The notes under the pieces: model-generated
What the model saw: the letters and a program-made list of their open reading frames with translations, nothing else
What the model was told of the DNA's origin: nothing
Database searches by the model: none
In this document: one piece after another, positions 9,401-18,509 of the stretch
Position numbering within the stretch: position 1 is the first letter of the stretch
Layout of the letters: every line of letters starts with the position of its first letter
Translations under genes and position numbers: made by a program
Source of the DNA: Enterococcus_C asini_A
Lineage (GTDB): Bacteria > Bacillota > Bacilli > Lactobacillales > Enterococcaceae
Direction: 5' to 3' (one strand)
DNA length: 64,000 nt
Assembly: GCF_031928785.1 (NCBI RefSeq)
Contig: NZ_JARQAL010000007.1

Positions 9401-10029
9401 GGCTTGCAGTGGTGGATTATAAATCTGGAGACAAGCAGTTTAATTTATTGGAAGCTTATTACGGGTTAGCTATGCAGCTGATCACTTATTTGGATGTGGC
9501 ATTGCGGGATGCCGATAAACTAATCGGCACGAAAGAGGTTCATCCGGCAGGAGCGTATTATTTACGGATTCACGATCCTATTGAATCGCCAGAGGAATGG
9601 TTAAAGCAGCGCCCTTTGGAAAAATACAAGTTAAAAGGGTTTTACGCCAAAGATGACGAACTTTTAGAAGCTTTGGATACTACGTTAACGGAAAAAGAGA
9701 CTTCTCAATTGTATCCTATTACCCGAAATGTGAAAGGGATTTTAAAACCCGTCGCGCAAAACAAAAACTTTTATACAGAAGAAGAAATTGGCACTTTGCA
9801 AGCCTACAATCGTCTAAAGATGAAGCAAGCCGCCGACACCATCGTTTCTGGGGAAATCGGCTTAAATCCCTATTTAAGTCCAAATGGGCAACGGGCTTGT
9901 AGCTTTTGTCCGTTTCGTAGTCTCTGTGGCTTTGATGTGTTACTGGAAGAAAACGACTACCATCGCTTGAAAAATCGAGACAAAGAACGTTTATTAAATG
10001 AAATGGAGGAGGCATTAAAGGATGAATAA
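6451..10029 (+). CDS. rexB: ATP-dependent helicase/nuclease subunit B (RexB/AddB)
   Basis: One subunit of the Chi-regulated exonuclease/helicase that resects double-strand DNA ends for RecA recombination. The ATG at 6451 follows AAAGGAGGGC by seven bases; the frame extends to 6412 without a site. The protein is 1192 residues, near the family length. The N-terminal helicase-like half has a degenerate nucleotide-binding start (LLGHGNCD). The C-terminal RecB-type nuclease carries VVDYKSG (near 9410). The iron-sulphur staple cysteines are visible: one in YQCEYRYF (near 8930) and a C-x2-C-x5-C cluster in CSFCPFRSLC (near 9900). The 8-base overlap with rexA shows coupled translation. Confidence 0.95.
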   Translation: MGLRFLLGHGNCDLQSAAVEEAIAFKQAHPQGKVFFLVPNYNKFVQEQELLQGLKQRQQSQNFSTIDIQVFSFYRLAWYFLQQTGQLTEDTVTEAGSMMILRQELGELSEELVVFKSEVKKAGFVRQLLEFHQELTVGKLTPADLLTKTSINEEATGPEAAKWQDQQAKLAEVAQILTAYQEALNKRELQVEDPLAVLVAYLQGELDQELITPPDLSETLFIAYGFEELYAQEIQLLQVLLSKATVTMTLLLDKQYASQPPSSLDLFAPTGKIFYQLTQAARSVDQKVAVLSGAKDCEEYPNLVELERFWRLTQNQGQYQPSFSLNNQVHLWKAVTPEEEIRQITVEIKGLLSQDHTLRLKDIQLVTNDLATYGELIPHLFAEAGLPFYIDQKATMDQHPLVEFLRTLLDLPRYHFRLEDILQLLKSELLLPQSYQAGSNQNWQQALNVFRRDVDVTENLALKNNFQGYYWLAKEDWPVITFDFENSLTLDSGQLSQRSNRLRQAFRDLVGHFIEQLQKAKTGRAACVLLYRFLIEAGVETNLLYWRDQAVAAGELEVARNHEQTWGALMTLMDEYVEIYGEDSFDLELFREVFSSGLENTAYGKIPATIDQIQINQLTLTRPRQCRVTFAIGLNETNFPQTPTNPSLLTDEERSRLNQVLPEDKFIKEGTGEQNTRSPLIAYKLFLSATDQLYLSYAANYDTQQNIQISPYLRRFQTWLKLPLEERGLLTPDSDPGQHLASYRSAIGQLNNLYRQCDQENRLVPATWQWVEEALKKSSVATLAQRAFSGRSHLNQPIPLSPALAKEVYGTELYASVSRLESFYQCEYRYFAAYGLGLKERELYGMDTLMTGSLFHDSLDRFLKAVAQLNYDVANLDNDTRRQVIDSLLQELFLEPQYQVLQSSARMEYLRYRLEKTIKKMTWTLHEQSKRTKMRPVQTEVLFGQIAGKKGIPGLELDLQKGGKLHVRGKIDRVDALQQANETWLAVVDYKSGDKQFNLLEAYYGLAMQLITYLDVALRDADKLIGTKEVHPAGAYYLRIHDPIESPEEWLKQRPLEKYKLKGFYAKDDELLEALDTTLTEKETSQLYPITRNVKGILKPVAQNKNFYTEEEIGTLQAYNRLKMKQAADTIVSGEIGLNPYLSPNGQRACSFCPFRSLCGFDVLLEENDYHRLKNRDKERLLNEMEEALKDE

Positions 10030-13000
10030 TTCTCAGCCAATCCCTTTAAAACCAGAGAATGAGCAGTTTACAGACAAACAGTGGCAGTCTGTCTTTGACG
10101 GTGGCGATAACCTTTTGATTTCGGCTTCTGCTGGTTCTGGGAAAACCACGGTCTTAGTCCGCCGGGTAATTGAAAAACTAAAAAGCGGGACAGATATTGA
10201 TTCTTTGCTAATTGTGACTTTTACCGAAGCTGCCGCTAGAGAAATGAAAGAACGAATCCAACAAGCCATTCAAAAAGCACTAGCTGATGAAAGCGATCCA
10301 GCTAAACAAGCTCACTACGCTCGTCAGTTGACTCTGCTGCCTAGTGCGAATATTTCCACGCTCCATGCCTTTTGTTTAACCGTAATCCGTCGTTATTATT
10401 ATTTAATTGGGATTGATCCGGTCTTTCGCATGTTAACGGATGAAACGGAGATTTTATTGTTAAAAGAAGAAGTCTGGGAAAGTTTACGAGAAACTTGGTA
10501 TGCCACAGGAGATCCTTTGTTTTATCAATTAGTCGAAAATTTCTCCAATGATCGCTCCGATGAAGGATTGACAGACTTAGTCATGCGTTTGTATTTATTT
10601 GCCGTGGCCAGTCCCGATCCTAAAGAGTGGTTGCAAAATTTAGTGGTGAACTATCAGTCTAACGGTAACTTGGCGGAAAATCCTTTGTATCAAAATCAAA
10701 TCAAGCCACAGCTTAAAGCTACCCTTGAATTGGCCCTAAGTGAATATGGGCAAGCCGTTGAAATGATGGAAAGAGAACCGGATTTTAAAAATTACTGGGA
10801 CAAAATTCAACTGGAAATTGCCCAAGGAAAAAGATTAGAAGAAGCCTTGTTAGCTGACGATTTAGATGCCTTTTCTTTGCAGTTGGCTAGCATGGATTTG
10901 TCAGCTAAACTCATGCCAAAACGCAACGAAAACAAAGAAGCCTCCCAAGTGCTTTTAGCCTTGCGAAAATCTGGGCGGGAGTTATTGCAAAGTTTACCGG
11001 AAATCATGCCTTATTCTCCAGAAGTTACTTTAGATTTATTGGCAAAATCTGAACCATTAGTGCAGTGTCTCTCCCAATTGACAAGTGATTTCTTAAAAGC
11101 CTACAGCAAACGAAAATTGGAAAAAGGATTGCTGGATTTCAATGATTTGGAGCACTATACCTTAGCCATTTTAAAAGGCAATGAAAAAGAACAAGTGGCC
11201 AGCAGTTATTACCGTCAACGCTTTACCGAAGTCATGGTGGATGAATACCAAGATGTCAATCGCCTGCAAGAAGCCATTTTGTATTATGTGCGTCAAGTTT
11301 CCCAAGAGGAGACCAATCCTGTGCCTGGTAATCTTTTTATGGTAGGAGACGTGAAACAGTCCATCTATGCCTTTCGTTTAGCCGATCCCACCTTATTTAT
11401 TGATAAATACTTAGCCTTTGCAAACGAAGATGGGGGCCGACGCATTGTCTTAGCGGAGAACTTCCGCTCCCGTCATGAAGTTTTGACTTTTACCAATTTG
11501 GTTTTTAAACAGCTTATGGACCAAGCAGTGGGACAGATTCCCTACGATGAGGCAGCGGCATTAATCCCTGCTTTTCCCGCTTTTCCTGAAAAAACAGGCT
11601 TTGAAACGGAACTTTTACTTTATGAAACGGAAAGTCCTGAAGCAAAAGGCCTAGTGGAAAACAAGACCCAAGGAGAACTCTACATGGTGGCAGTGAAAAT
11701 TGCCCAGCTCATTGCCCAAGGATTTTTGATTTACGACAAAGAGTTAAAAGAAGAACGGCCAGTGACTTATCGGGATATCGTCTTATTGACCCCTACTAAA
11801 AATAATAATGACGCTATTATCGACTGCTTCCAAGAGTTGCAGATTCCATTGGAAATCAGTGATGGGGAAAATTATTTTCAAACTACGGAAATCCAAACGA
11901 TGATTGCACTGTTGACGATTATTGACAATCCAGATAATGACATTCCTTTAGCAGGGGTTTTGCGTTCGCCACTCTTTGGTTTTACGGAACCGGAATTAGC
12001 CACCATTCGTGCCCAGAAAAAAAATGGGAGCTTCTTAGTGGCACTAGAAGCCTATAGCCAGCAAGGGGAATTAGCTTTACAAGAAAAAGTGATTGCCTTT
12101 TTAGAACAGTTGGACACTTGGCGAGATTTTTCCAAAAGTCAAAGTTTGACTCAATTGATTTGGCGCTTGTATGAAGATACTGGCTATTTGGATTACTGCT
12201 TAGGCCTGGCCTCAGGGCGCCAGCGCTATGCTAATCTTTTGGCTCTAGTAGATCGAGCTCTAACCTATGAAAATTCCAGTTTTAGAGGGTTATACAAGTT
12301 TATCCGCATGGTGGAAAAAATGCAGGAAAAACAAGTAGATTTAGCTAAACCACTGTCAGCACCCGTGGAAAATGCCGTGCGGGTGATGACGATTCACGGC
12401 AGTAAAGGATTGGAATTTCCTTTAGTCTTTGTTTTGGATATGTCGCGGAATATGAGTCAACAAGATTTCAAACCGCGCTATTTATTTGAAGAAAACCTTG
12501 GTGCTGGGATTAAGTATGTGGATTTTGATCGACAAGTAGAGTTTGAAACATTACCTTATCAAGCCATCCTTCAAATTCGCCGGCAAAAAGCTTTTTCTGA
12601 AGAAATGCGTAAACTCTATGTAGCACTGACCCGGGCGGAACAAAAACTCTATTTAGTAGGTTCTTATAAAAATCAAGAAGATGCCCAGAAAAAATGGAGT
12701 GCGGCAGCCAATCAAAAAGAATTGGTATTAAATCCTACTTTACGAATGCAGGCAAGTGGTGTGTTGATGAATTGGGTCGGTCGAACTTTGTGGCGTCATC
12801 CTAAAATGACCCAGTACTTTCCTGATGCAGCAGATGGTAGCTATAAAGTAACAGCTGAGGCTGATTTCCAAATTCATTTTTACACAGAAGAACTGTTGAC
12901 CACAGCCATTGACCAATTACCCCAAAATACTGGACCAAAAGAAGAAGCGGTATTGCGTCAAGCACTTTTAGAGCAAGAAGCTGATTTTGTTCAATTAAAA

Positions 13001-13726
13001 CAACGCTTGGATTATGTCTATCCTCATCCCAAAGCTACCATGACTACCGGTTATCAGTCTGTATCAGAAATCAAACGTCTTTTTGACGACCCTGACAACA
13101 GTGAAGAAAATCAAATGGAATGGCACAGCGCCCAAGAGCAAGCTCAAAATCGTTATCGCTTTACGAGTAATGAATTAGCCAAACCAAAGTTTTGGGAAGA
13201 AGCGACGATTTCAGGACGAGAAATCGGTTCTGCCACACACCAAGTCTTGCAACTGTGGCCCATGGAGCAAGTTGTCAGTCTGTCGGCGTTGCAGTCTTTC
13301 AGTCAAACCTTAGTGAAAAAAGGTGTCATAAGTGCAGAATTAGCTAAAAAAGTTGATTTTGAAGGGATTTACTGGTTCTTAACTAGTGAATTAGGTCGAA
13401 ATCTTCAAAAGCAAGCGCAATTTTTACACCGGGAACAACCCTTTGCTATGTTAAAAGATGCGAAAAGTATTTTTAAAGACTATGATGAGACAAAAGACGA
13501 TTTGTTAATTCACGGGATTATTGATGGTTATTTGAATTTGCCAGAAGAAGTGATTCTCTATGACTTTAAAACCGATTATGTGGCCAATGGTGATGAAGCA
13601 GTGATGGTGGCTCGGTATCAAGGGCAGTTGGCTTTATACAAACAAGCCTTAACCGAAGCTTTGCAAAAACCGGTGAAACAAGTCTATTTGATTTGGCTAT
13701 CTCAGAAAAAAGTGATTTCTTTATAA
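10022..13726 (+). CDS. rexA: ATP-dependent helicase/nuclease subunit A (RexA/AddA)
   Basis: UvrD-type superfamily 1A helicase with a C-terminal nuclease; the catalytic partner of RexB in end resection. It is 1234 residues. In order: Walker A SASAGSGKT at residues 34-42, motif Ia FTEAAAREMKER, the Walker B/DEXX-type VDEYQDVN, motif III GDVKQSIYAFR, motif V TIHGSKGLEFP, motif VI YVALTRAEQKLYLVG, then the RecB-family nuclease with GSATHQVLQ and VILYDFKTDYV. Its start lies inside the end of rexB after GGAGG. No terminator hairpin is obvious; the next gene has its own promoter. Confidence 0.97.
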   Translation: MNNSQPIPLKPENEQFTDKQWQSVFDGGDNLLISASAGSGKTTVLVRRVIEKLKSGTDIDSLLIVTFTEAAAREMKERIQQAIQKALADESDPAKQAHYARQLTLLPSANISTLHAFCLTVIRRYYYLIGIDPVFRMLTDETEILLLKEEVWESLRETWYATGDPLFYQLVENFSNDRSDEGLTDLVMRLYLFAVASPDPKEWLQNLVVNYQSNGNLAENPLYQNQIKPQLKATLELALSEYGQAVEMMEREPDFKNYWDKIQLEIAQGKRLEEALLADDLDAFSLQLASMDLSAKLMPKRNENKEASQVLLALRKSGRELLQSLPEIMPYSPEVTLDLLAKSEPLVQCLSQLTSDFLKAYSKRKLEKGLLDFNDLEHYTLAILKGNEKEQVASSYYRQRFTEVMVDEYQDVNRLQEAILYYVRQVSQEETNPVPGNLFMVGDVKQSIYAFRLADPTLFIDKYLAFANEDGGRRIVLAENFRSRHEVLTFTNLVFKQLMDQAVGQIPYDEAAALIPAFPAFPEKTGFETELLLYETESPEAKGLVENKTQGELYMVAVKIAQLIAQGFLIYDKELKEERPVTYRDIVLLTPTKNNNDAIIDCFQELQIPLEISDGENYFQTTEIQTMIALLTIIDNPDNDIPLAGVLRSPLFGFTEPELATIRAQKKNGSFLVALEAYSQQGELALQEKVIAFLEQLDTWRDFSKSQSLTQLIWRLYEDTGYLDYCLGLASGRQRYANLLALVDRALTYENSSFRGLYKFIRMVEKMQEKQVDLAKPLSAPVENAVRVMTIHGSKGLEFPLVFVLDMSRNMSQQDFKPRYLFEENLGAGIKYVDFDRQVEFETLPYQAILQIRRQKAFSEEMRKLYVALTRAEQKLYLVGSYKNQEDAQKKWSAAANQKELVLNPTLRMQASGVLMNWVGRTLWRHPKMTQYFPDAADGSYKVTAEADFQIHFYTEELLTTAIDQLPQNTGPKEEAVLRQALLEQEADFVQLKQRLDYVYPHPKATMTTGYQSVSEIKRLFDDPDNSEENQMEWHSAQEQAQNRYRFTSNELAKPKFWEEATISGREIGSATHQVLQLWPMEQVVSLSALQSFSQTLVKKGVISAELAKKVDFEGIYWFLTSELGRNLQKQAQFLHREQPFAMLKDAKSIFKDYDETKDDLLIHGIIDGYLNLPEEVILYDFKTDYVANGDEAVMVARYQGQLALYKQALTEALQKPVKQVYLIWLSQKKVISL

Positions 13727-13751
13727 AAAGCCAAAATCTAGGCGGATAAAC

Positions 13752-13779
13752 TTACAATAAATAAGCATTGTGCTATAAT
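13752..13779 (+). promoter_or_regulatory. Promoter of HxlR-type regulator
   Basis: A perfect TATAAT with an extended TGC immediately upstream, and TTACAA 16 bases before it; the ATG follows 18 bases later. Confidence 0.65.
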
Positions 13780-13797
13780 GCCTCTGAGGTGATTTAT

Positions 13798-14121
13798 ATG
13801 GAACGTGTGCAGGTGAAAGATTTTGCTCTTTGTCCCAAATTTGAGAAGACTTTTTCCTTTTTAGGCAAAAAATGGAATGGCTTGATTATTGAAGTCTTTG
13901 TGGAAGATGGCTCTCAACGATTTGTAGATTTAGCAAAAAAAATTCCGGAAGTGAGCGATCGAGTCTTGGTAGAACGCTTAAAAGAGTTGACTACAGAAGG
14001 GATTTTGGCTAAAGAAGACAATCTCTATTGTTTGACGGAAAAAGGCTTTGCACTAGGAGAGGCCTTAGCTGATGTTAAAAAATGGAGTGAAAAATGGATT
14101 ACGGTGGAGGAATGCAGTTGA
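13798..14121 (+). CDS. HxlR-family winged-helix transcriptional regulator
   Basis: A 107-residue DNA-binding protein. The HxlR pattern is visible: an N-terminal Cys in ALCPKFEKTFSFLGKKWNGLII, then DLAKKIPEVSDRVLVERLKELTTEGIL (recognition helix), then a beta wing ending in YCLTEKGFALGEAL. The start at 13798 follows GAGGTG; the frame is open 10 codons further but into the promoter. Family members often sense electrophiles or oxidants through the N-terminal Cys, which is inference here. No adjacent reductase is present to suggest a target; pheS lies downstream behind its own leader. Confidence 0.85.
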   Translation: MERVQVKDFALCPKFEKTFSFLGKKWNGLIIEVFVEDGSQRFVDLAKKIPEVSDRVLVERLKELTTEGILAKEDNLYCLTEKGFALGEALADVKKWSEKWITVEECS

Positions 14122-14146
14122 TTTTCTGCAAAATCTTTTGTAAACT
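14118..14146 (+). promoter_or_regulatory. Promoter of the pheST T-box transcript
   Basis: TTGATT and TAAACT with a 17-base spacer, overlapping the stop codon of the upstream regulator gene, give a start near 14153 and a leader of about 320 bases. Confidence 0.5.
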
Positions 14147-14164
14147 AAGTTCAATCTGATAAAT

Positions 14165-14396
14165 AAAAAAGCGCTGAAGGAAAAGAGTAGTTTGGCTGAG
14201 CCAGAAAAGGGAGACCTGTCCCAGACTGAAAGCAGGTTCTGGTATCGAAAAATGAAGTTCACTTCCTGAGCTTGCTTAATTTTATTAAGCCGGTGGTTTT
14301 GCCATCGTTAAATAAACAAGTGCGTAGTGAAAACTGCGAATTAGGATGGTAACGCGATGAATCGTTCCTTTAGGGATGATTTGTCGTGTTTTTTTG
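14165..14396 (+). promoter_or_regulatory. T-box riboswitch (tRNA-Phe specific) controlling pheST
   Basis: The leader has the parts of a T-box. There is a long Stem I whose CCAGAA/TTCTGG pairing can be seen at 14199-14242. The specifier TTC (Phe) is at 14258-14260, followed by a purine. The T-box sequence is at 14342-14356 with TGGT, complementary to the ACCA end of tRNA-Phe. A terminator (ACGCGATGAATCGTTCC against GGGATGATTTGTCGTGT) is followed by seven T. Known T-boxes let transcription continue when the uncharged tRNA binds. The Phe specifier agrees with the downstream synthetase genes. Confidence 0.93.
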
Positions 14397-14475
14397 TAGT
14401 CAGTGATTGAGACTGTCACTAAAAAAGCAATCCTGATTTTTGTGAACTTGTCATAATCAAAAAGGAGTGAAACAG

Positions 14476-15528
14476 ATGTCTTTAAAAGACAAATTAGAAA
14501 CACTACAGCAAACCGCTTTAGAGCAGATTGCTGCAGCAGAAAACTTAAAGGTGCTGGATCAAATTCGAGTGGAAACACTGGGGAAAAAAGGTCCAATCAC
14601 GGAAGTCTTGCGGGGAATGAAAGATTTATCTCCAGAAGAACGGCCACAAGTAGGGGCTTTTGCCAATGAAATTCGAGATAAAATAAGTCAAGGAATTGAA
14701 GAAAAAAAGGTAGTCTTGGAAGAAGCGGCTCTTGAAGCGACTCTTGAAGAAGAAGCCATTGATGTCACTTTGCCAGGCAAACAAGTCCCTCAAGGTACTC
14801 GTCATGTCTTAACGCAAATCATGGAAGAAATTGAAGATATTTTCGTTGGTATGGGGTATCAAGTAGTGGAAGGCAATGAAGTGGAATCCGATCATTACAA
14901 CTTTGAACGAATGAATTTGCCTAAAGATCACCCGGCCCGAGATATGCAAGATACGTTTTATATTTCCGAAGAAACTTTGATCCGGACCCACACCTCACCA
15001 GTCCAAGCTCGGGTAATGGAAAAACATGATTTTGCCAAAGGGGCATTGCGGATGATTTCTCCTGGGAAAGTTTTCCGCCGGGATACCGATGATGCCACCC
15101 ATAGCCATCAATTCCACCAAATCGAAGGTTTAGTAGTGGATAAAAATATCACCATGGCGGACTTAAAAGGCACGTTAGAAGTCTTAATGCAAAAAATGTT
15201 TGGAGCAGATCGTAAAATTCGTCTGCGGCCAAGTTACTTCCCTTTTACTGAACCTTCTGTAGAAGTGGATGTAAGTTGTTTTAAATGCGGGGGCACAGGT
15301 TGTAATGTATGCAAGCACACCGGTTGGATTGAAATCCTTGGTGCCGGTATGGTCCATCCAGCAGTCCTTGAGATGAGTGGCATTGATCCAGAAGTTTACT
15401 CTGGCTTTGCTTTTGGATTAGGGCCAGATCGGGTAGCCATGTTGCGGTATGGTGTGAATGATATCCGTAATTTTTATCAAAATGACTTGCGCTTTTTGAG
15501 TCAGTTCAAGGGGGAATCACAATGCTAG
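14476..15528 (+). CDS. pheS: Phenylalanyl-tRNA synthetase alpha subunit
   Basis: Catalytic subunit of the alpha2-beta2 PheRS. The ATG at 14476 lies eight bases after AAAGGAG, and the product is 350 residues. Visible are the N-terminal coiled coil, the class II motif 2 region (LIRTHTSPVQARVM), HQFHQIEGLVVD, the zinc-like cysteine cluster CFKCGGTGCNVCKHTGW, and motif 3 GFAFGLGPDRVAMLRYG near the C-terminus. The next gene starts inside its last codons. Transcription is governed by the T-box leader upstream. Confidence 0.98.
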   Translation: MSLKDKLETLQQTALEQIAAAENLKVLDQIRVETLGKKGPITEVLRGMKDLSPEERPQVGAFANEIRDKISQGIEEKKVVLEEAALEATLEEEAIDVTLPGKQVPQGTRHVLTQIMEEIEDIFVGMGYQVVEGNEVESDHYNFERMNLPKDHPARDMQDTFYISEETLIRTHTSPVQARVMEKHDFAKGALRMISPGKVFRRDTDDATHSHQFHQIEGLVVDKNITMADLKGTLEVLMQKMFGADRKIRLRPSYFPFTEPSVEVDVSCFKCGGTGCNVCKHTGWIEILGAGMVHPAVLEMSGIDPEVYSGFAFGLGPDRVAMLRYGVNDIRNFYQNDLRFLSQFKGESQC

Positions 15529-17939
15529 TTTCATATAAATGGTTACAAGAATACTTGGACTTATCCCAAATTTCACCAAAAGAATTAGGAGATAAAATGT
15601 CCGTTACCGGTATCGAAGTGGAAGGGATCACGTATCCATCTGAAGGCTTGAAAAAAATCGTGGTGGGAGAAGTCGTGGAATGCGTTCCTCATCCGGATAG
15701 TGATCATTTGTCTATTTGCCAAGTGAATATCGGCGAAGAAGAACTTTCCCAAATCGTCTGTGGGGCACCAAATGTAAAAGCAGGCATTAAAGTAATCGTG
15801 GCTTTGCCCAACAGTCGCATTGCCGGCAATGTGAAAATTAAAAAAGGCAAAATGCGAGGACAAGTCTCCAACGGCATGATTTGTTCATTGCAAGAAATCG
15901 GCTATAGCGACAGCGTGATTCCCAAAGAATACGCGGAAGGCATTCAGTATTTGCCACAAGATGCCATCCCCGGCGAAGAAGTCTTTAAATATTTGGAAAT
16001 GGATGATGCCATTATTGAACTGTCCATTACCCCAAATCGAGCAGATGCGTTGTCTATTCGCGGTGTAGCCTATGAAGTGGGCGCCATTTACAATCAAAAA
16101 CCACAATTTTCAAAAACCACATTAGTGGAAGTCCCAAGAGTAGCAGCTGATAAGATTAACGTTCGTGTAGCCGATGAAAACGACGCACCGGCTTATCAAA
16201 TTCGCATTATTGAAAATGTGAAAATTGCCCCAAGTCCGCAATGGTTGCAAAATCGTTTGATGAATGAAGGCATTCGTCCGATTAACAACGTGGTGGACAT
16301 TACCAATTATATCTTGTTATTATTCGGCCAACCCTTACATGCCTTTGACTACGATAAGTTAGGCAGTCAAGAAATCCTTGTGCGTCGGGGGCACGAAGGA
16401 GAAGAACTGGTCACATTAGATGGCGAAACGCGGAAATTAACGCCAGAAAACATTGTAATCACCAACGGGACAACTCCTGTAGCACTAGCTGGAACCATGG
16501 GCGGTTTGGATTCAGAAATCACCGAAAGCACAACGACTGTGGCCTTGGAAGCAGCATTGTTTGACGGTTTGTCCATTCGCAAAACTTCTCGTCAATTTAA
16601 CTTGCGCAGTGAATCATCTGCTCGTTTTGAAAAAGGCATCAATCAAGCTGATGTAGGACTAGCTTGTGATATGGCGGCTAGTATGATGGCGGAATTAGCT
16701 GGTGGGGAAGTGCTTGCCGGTGCGGTTGTCGGCAGTGAAGTGCACCCGGAAAATGCTGTGGTTTCTATCACATTGGATCATATTAATCGCTCTTTAGGCA
16801 CCAGCTTAAGGACTGCTGATGTGAACCAAGTCTTTGAAGCATTGGCATTTCCATATTTAGAAGAAGCAGGAACGTATACCGTCAGTGTGCCACCACGTCG
16901 TTGGGACATTCACATCCCCGCCGATTTATTAGAAGAAGTTGCGCGGATTTACGGCTACGACAAGCTTCCTACCACTTTGCCAAGTGGGGAAACCGTAGCT
17001 GCTAGCTTAACCGCGGACCAAGCAAAAACTCGGGCGTTACGCTCTACGCTAGAAGGCGCCGGTTTAACGGAAGCCATTAGCTATGCGCTGACGACAGAAG
17101 AAAAATCTCAAAGTTTCACATGGCAAGACAGTCAATTGACTCGTCTGGATTGGCCAATGACCGAAGAACGGGCGGTTTTACGCTTGAACTTGATTTCCGG
17201 TTTGTTAGACGATGTAGCGTACAACATTTCCCGGAAAAATCAAAATCTGGCCTTTTATGAAATTGGTCGCGTCTTCCACCAAGAAAACGATCCAAAACAT
17301 GACCTTCCACAAGAAGAAAAACATTTGGCCTTGGCGTTAACTGGAGAAATGCTGACAAAAGATTGGCAAACGGCTAGTGTCAAAGTAGACTTTTTCGCGG
17401 TGAAAGGGATTTTACAAAATGTCTTTGCGAAATTTGGCATTGAAGACCAAATCTCTTACGCCAAAAGCAATCTAAAAGACTTGCATCCAGGACGTTCGGC
17501 GGCGATTTTCTTAGGAGAAGAACAAATCGGCTTTGTGGGCCAAGTCCATCCAAATGTGGCCAAAGCCTATGATATTCCTGAAACCTATGTGGCAGAAGTC
17601 AACTTGGCTGCGTTATTGCAGGCTGAAGTGGCGCCATTGGTTTACAAAACGGTTTCCAAATTCCCAGCAGTGAAACGGGACATCGCCTTATTAGTGGCAG
17701 ATACCGTGACCAACCAAGAACTAATGGCAGTCATCAAAGCTTCTGCCGGGAAATATTTAACCGACATTACCTTGTTTGATGTCTACCAAGGGCAAAACAT
17801 CGAAGCCGGCCATAAATCCATGGCATACAGCTTAACCTTCGTGGACCCAGAAGCCACATTGACCGATGAAACCATCAACAAAGTCATGGACAAAGTAACC
17901 AAGGCCTTGACTGAAAAATTAAATGCAGTGATTCGATAA
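15522..17939 (+). CDS. pheT: Phenylalanyl-tRNA synthetase beta subunit
   Basis: The 805-residue beta subunit, overlapping pheS by seven bases. In order: N-terminal EMAP/OB tRNA-binding fold (residues about 40-150, ending KGKMRGQVSNGMICS), B3/B4 editing domain (SITPNRADALSIRGVAYEVG onward), B5 domain, degenerate class II core, and the C-terminal ferredoxin-like anticodon-binding domain (KFPAVKRDIALLV to the end). This is the usual bacterial length and order. A hairpin terminator follows. Confidence 0.98.
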   Translation: MLVSYKWLQEYLDLSQISPKELGDKMSVTGIEVEGITYPSEGLKKIVVGEVVECVPHPDSDHLSICQVNIGEEELSQIVCGAPNVKAGIKVIVALPNSRIAGNVKIKKGKMRGQVSNGMICSLQEIGYSDSVIPKEYAEGIQYLPQDAIPGEEVFKYLEMDDAIIELSITPNRADALSIRGVAYEVGAIYNQKPQFSKTTLVEVPRVAADKINVRVADENDAPAYQIRIIENVKIAPSPQWLQNRLMNEGIRPINNVVDITNYILLLFGQPLHAFDYDKLGSQEILVRRGHEGEELVTLDGETRKLTPENIVITNGTTPVALAGTMGGLDSEITESTTTVALEAALFDGLSIRKTSRQFNLRSESSARFEKGINQADVGLACDMAASMMAELAGGEVLAGAVVGSEVHPENAVVSITLDHINRSLGTSLRTADVNQVFEALAFPYLEEAGTYTVSVPPRRWDIHIPADLLEEVARIYGYDKLPTTLPSGETVAASLTADQAKTRALRSTLEGAGLTEAISYALTTEEKSQSFTWQDSQLTRLDWPMTEERAVLRLNLISGLLDDVAYNISRKNQNLAFYEIGRVFHQENDPKHDLPQEEKHLALALTGEMLTKDWQTASVKVDFFAVKGILQNVFAKFGIEDQISYAKSNLKDLHPGRSAAIFLGEEQIGFVGQVHPNVAKAYDIPETYVAEVNLAALLQAEVAPLVYKTVSKFPAVKRDIALLVADTVTNQELMAVIKASAGKYLTDITLFDVYQGQNIEAGHKSMAYSLTFVDPEATLTDETINKVMDKVTKALTEKLNAVIR

Positions 17940-17960
17940 TAACTATTAATAAGGACGAAA

Positions 17961-17995
17961 AAGGGGCGCAGACACCAAAGTTTGCGTCCCTTTCC
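17961..17995 (+). terminator. Terminator of pheST
   Basis: AAGGGGCGCAGAC pairs with GTTTGCGTCCCTT (G-U pairs tolerated) around a six-base loop, followed by a short T-rich tract. Confidence 0.75.
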
Positions 17996-18024
17996 TTGAA
18001 TTTCAAAAAATGAGGAGGTCCCTT

Positions 18025-18465
18025 ATGGAAATTCGTAAAGCGGATTTCAGCACTGTAAAACCAGCAGTAGAAGAGATTTTAAATCGCCAGCAAAGTGAAT
18101 TAGGGATTGAAGAACAGACGAATTATGTAAGTTTTGGTCTTCACCAAGGCGAAAGAGTAGTCGGCGGAATTCTTGCTAAAACCAGCCTTGAGACCGCCCA
18201 TATTGCCCTTTTGGCAGTTGAAAAGGAGTTTCGTGGACAAGACTGGGGGAGCAAACTGTTACAGCAAGCTGAACAAGAATTGCGTCGTCTCGGAGTGAAG
18301 AGTATCACGTTGACTACTAGAAGTTATCAAGCAAAAGGCTTTTACGAAAAGCAAGGCTATACTCTTTTTGGTGAACTTGGGGATGTACCAGTGACCGGTG
18401 TGACCAAATACTTTTTTGTCAAACGATTTGAATCATTTGAAGCACAAAATCAGACTAAGGGCTGA
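18025..18465 (+). CDS. GNAT-family N-acetyltransferase
   Basis: A 146-residue acetyl-CoA-dependent acetyltransferase of unknown substrate. The acetyl-CoA loop is seen as VEKEFRGQDWGSKLLQQAE (the R/Q-x-x-G-x-G/A pattern), and the C-terminal beta strand as YEKQGYTLFGELGDVP. The ATG at 18025 follows GAGGAGG. It stands alone between the pheT terminator and the next membrane-protein gene, and nothing nearby reveals the substrate. Confidence 0.85.
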   Translation: MEIRKADFSTVKPAVEEILNRQQSELGIEEQTNYVSFGLHQGERVVGGILAKTSLETAHIALLAVEKEFRGQDWGSKLLQQAEQELRRLGVKSITLTTRSYQAKGFYEKQGYTLFGELGDVPVTGVTKYFFVKRFESFEAQNQTKG

Positions 18466-18509
18466 TGTAAATCCGCTAAGATAACGGATAATGGGGACAT
18501 ATTAGAAAA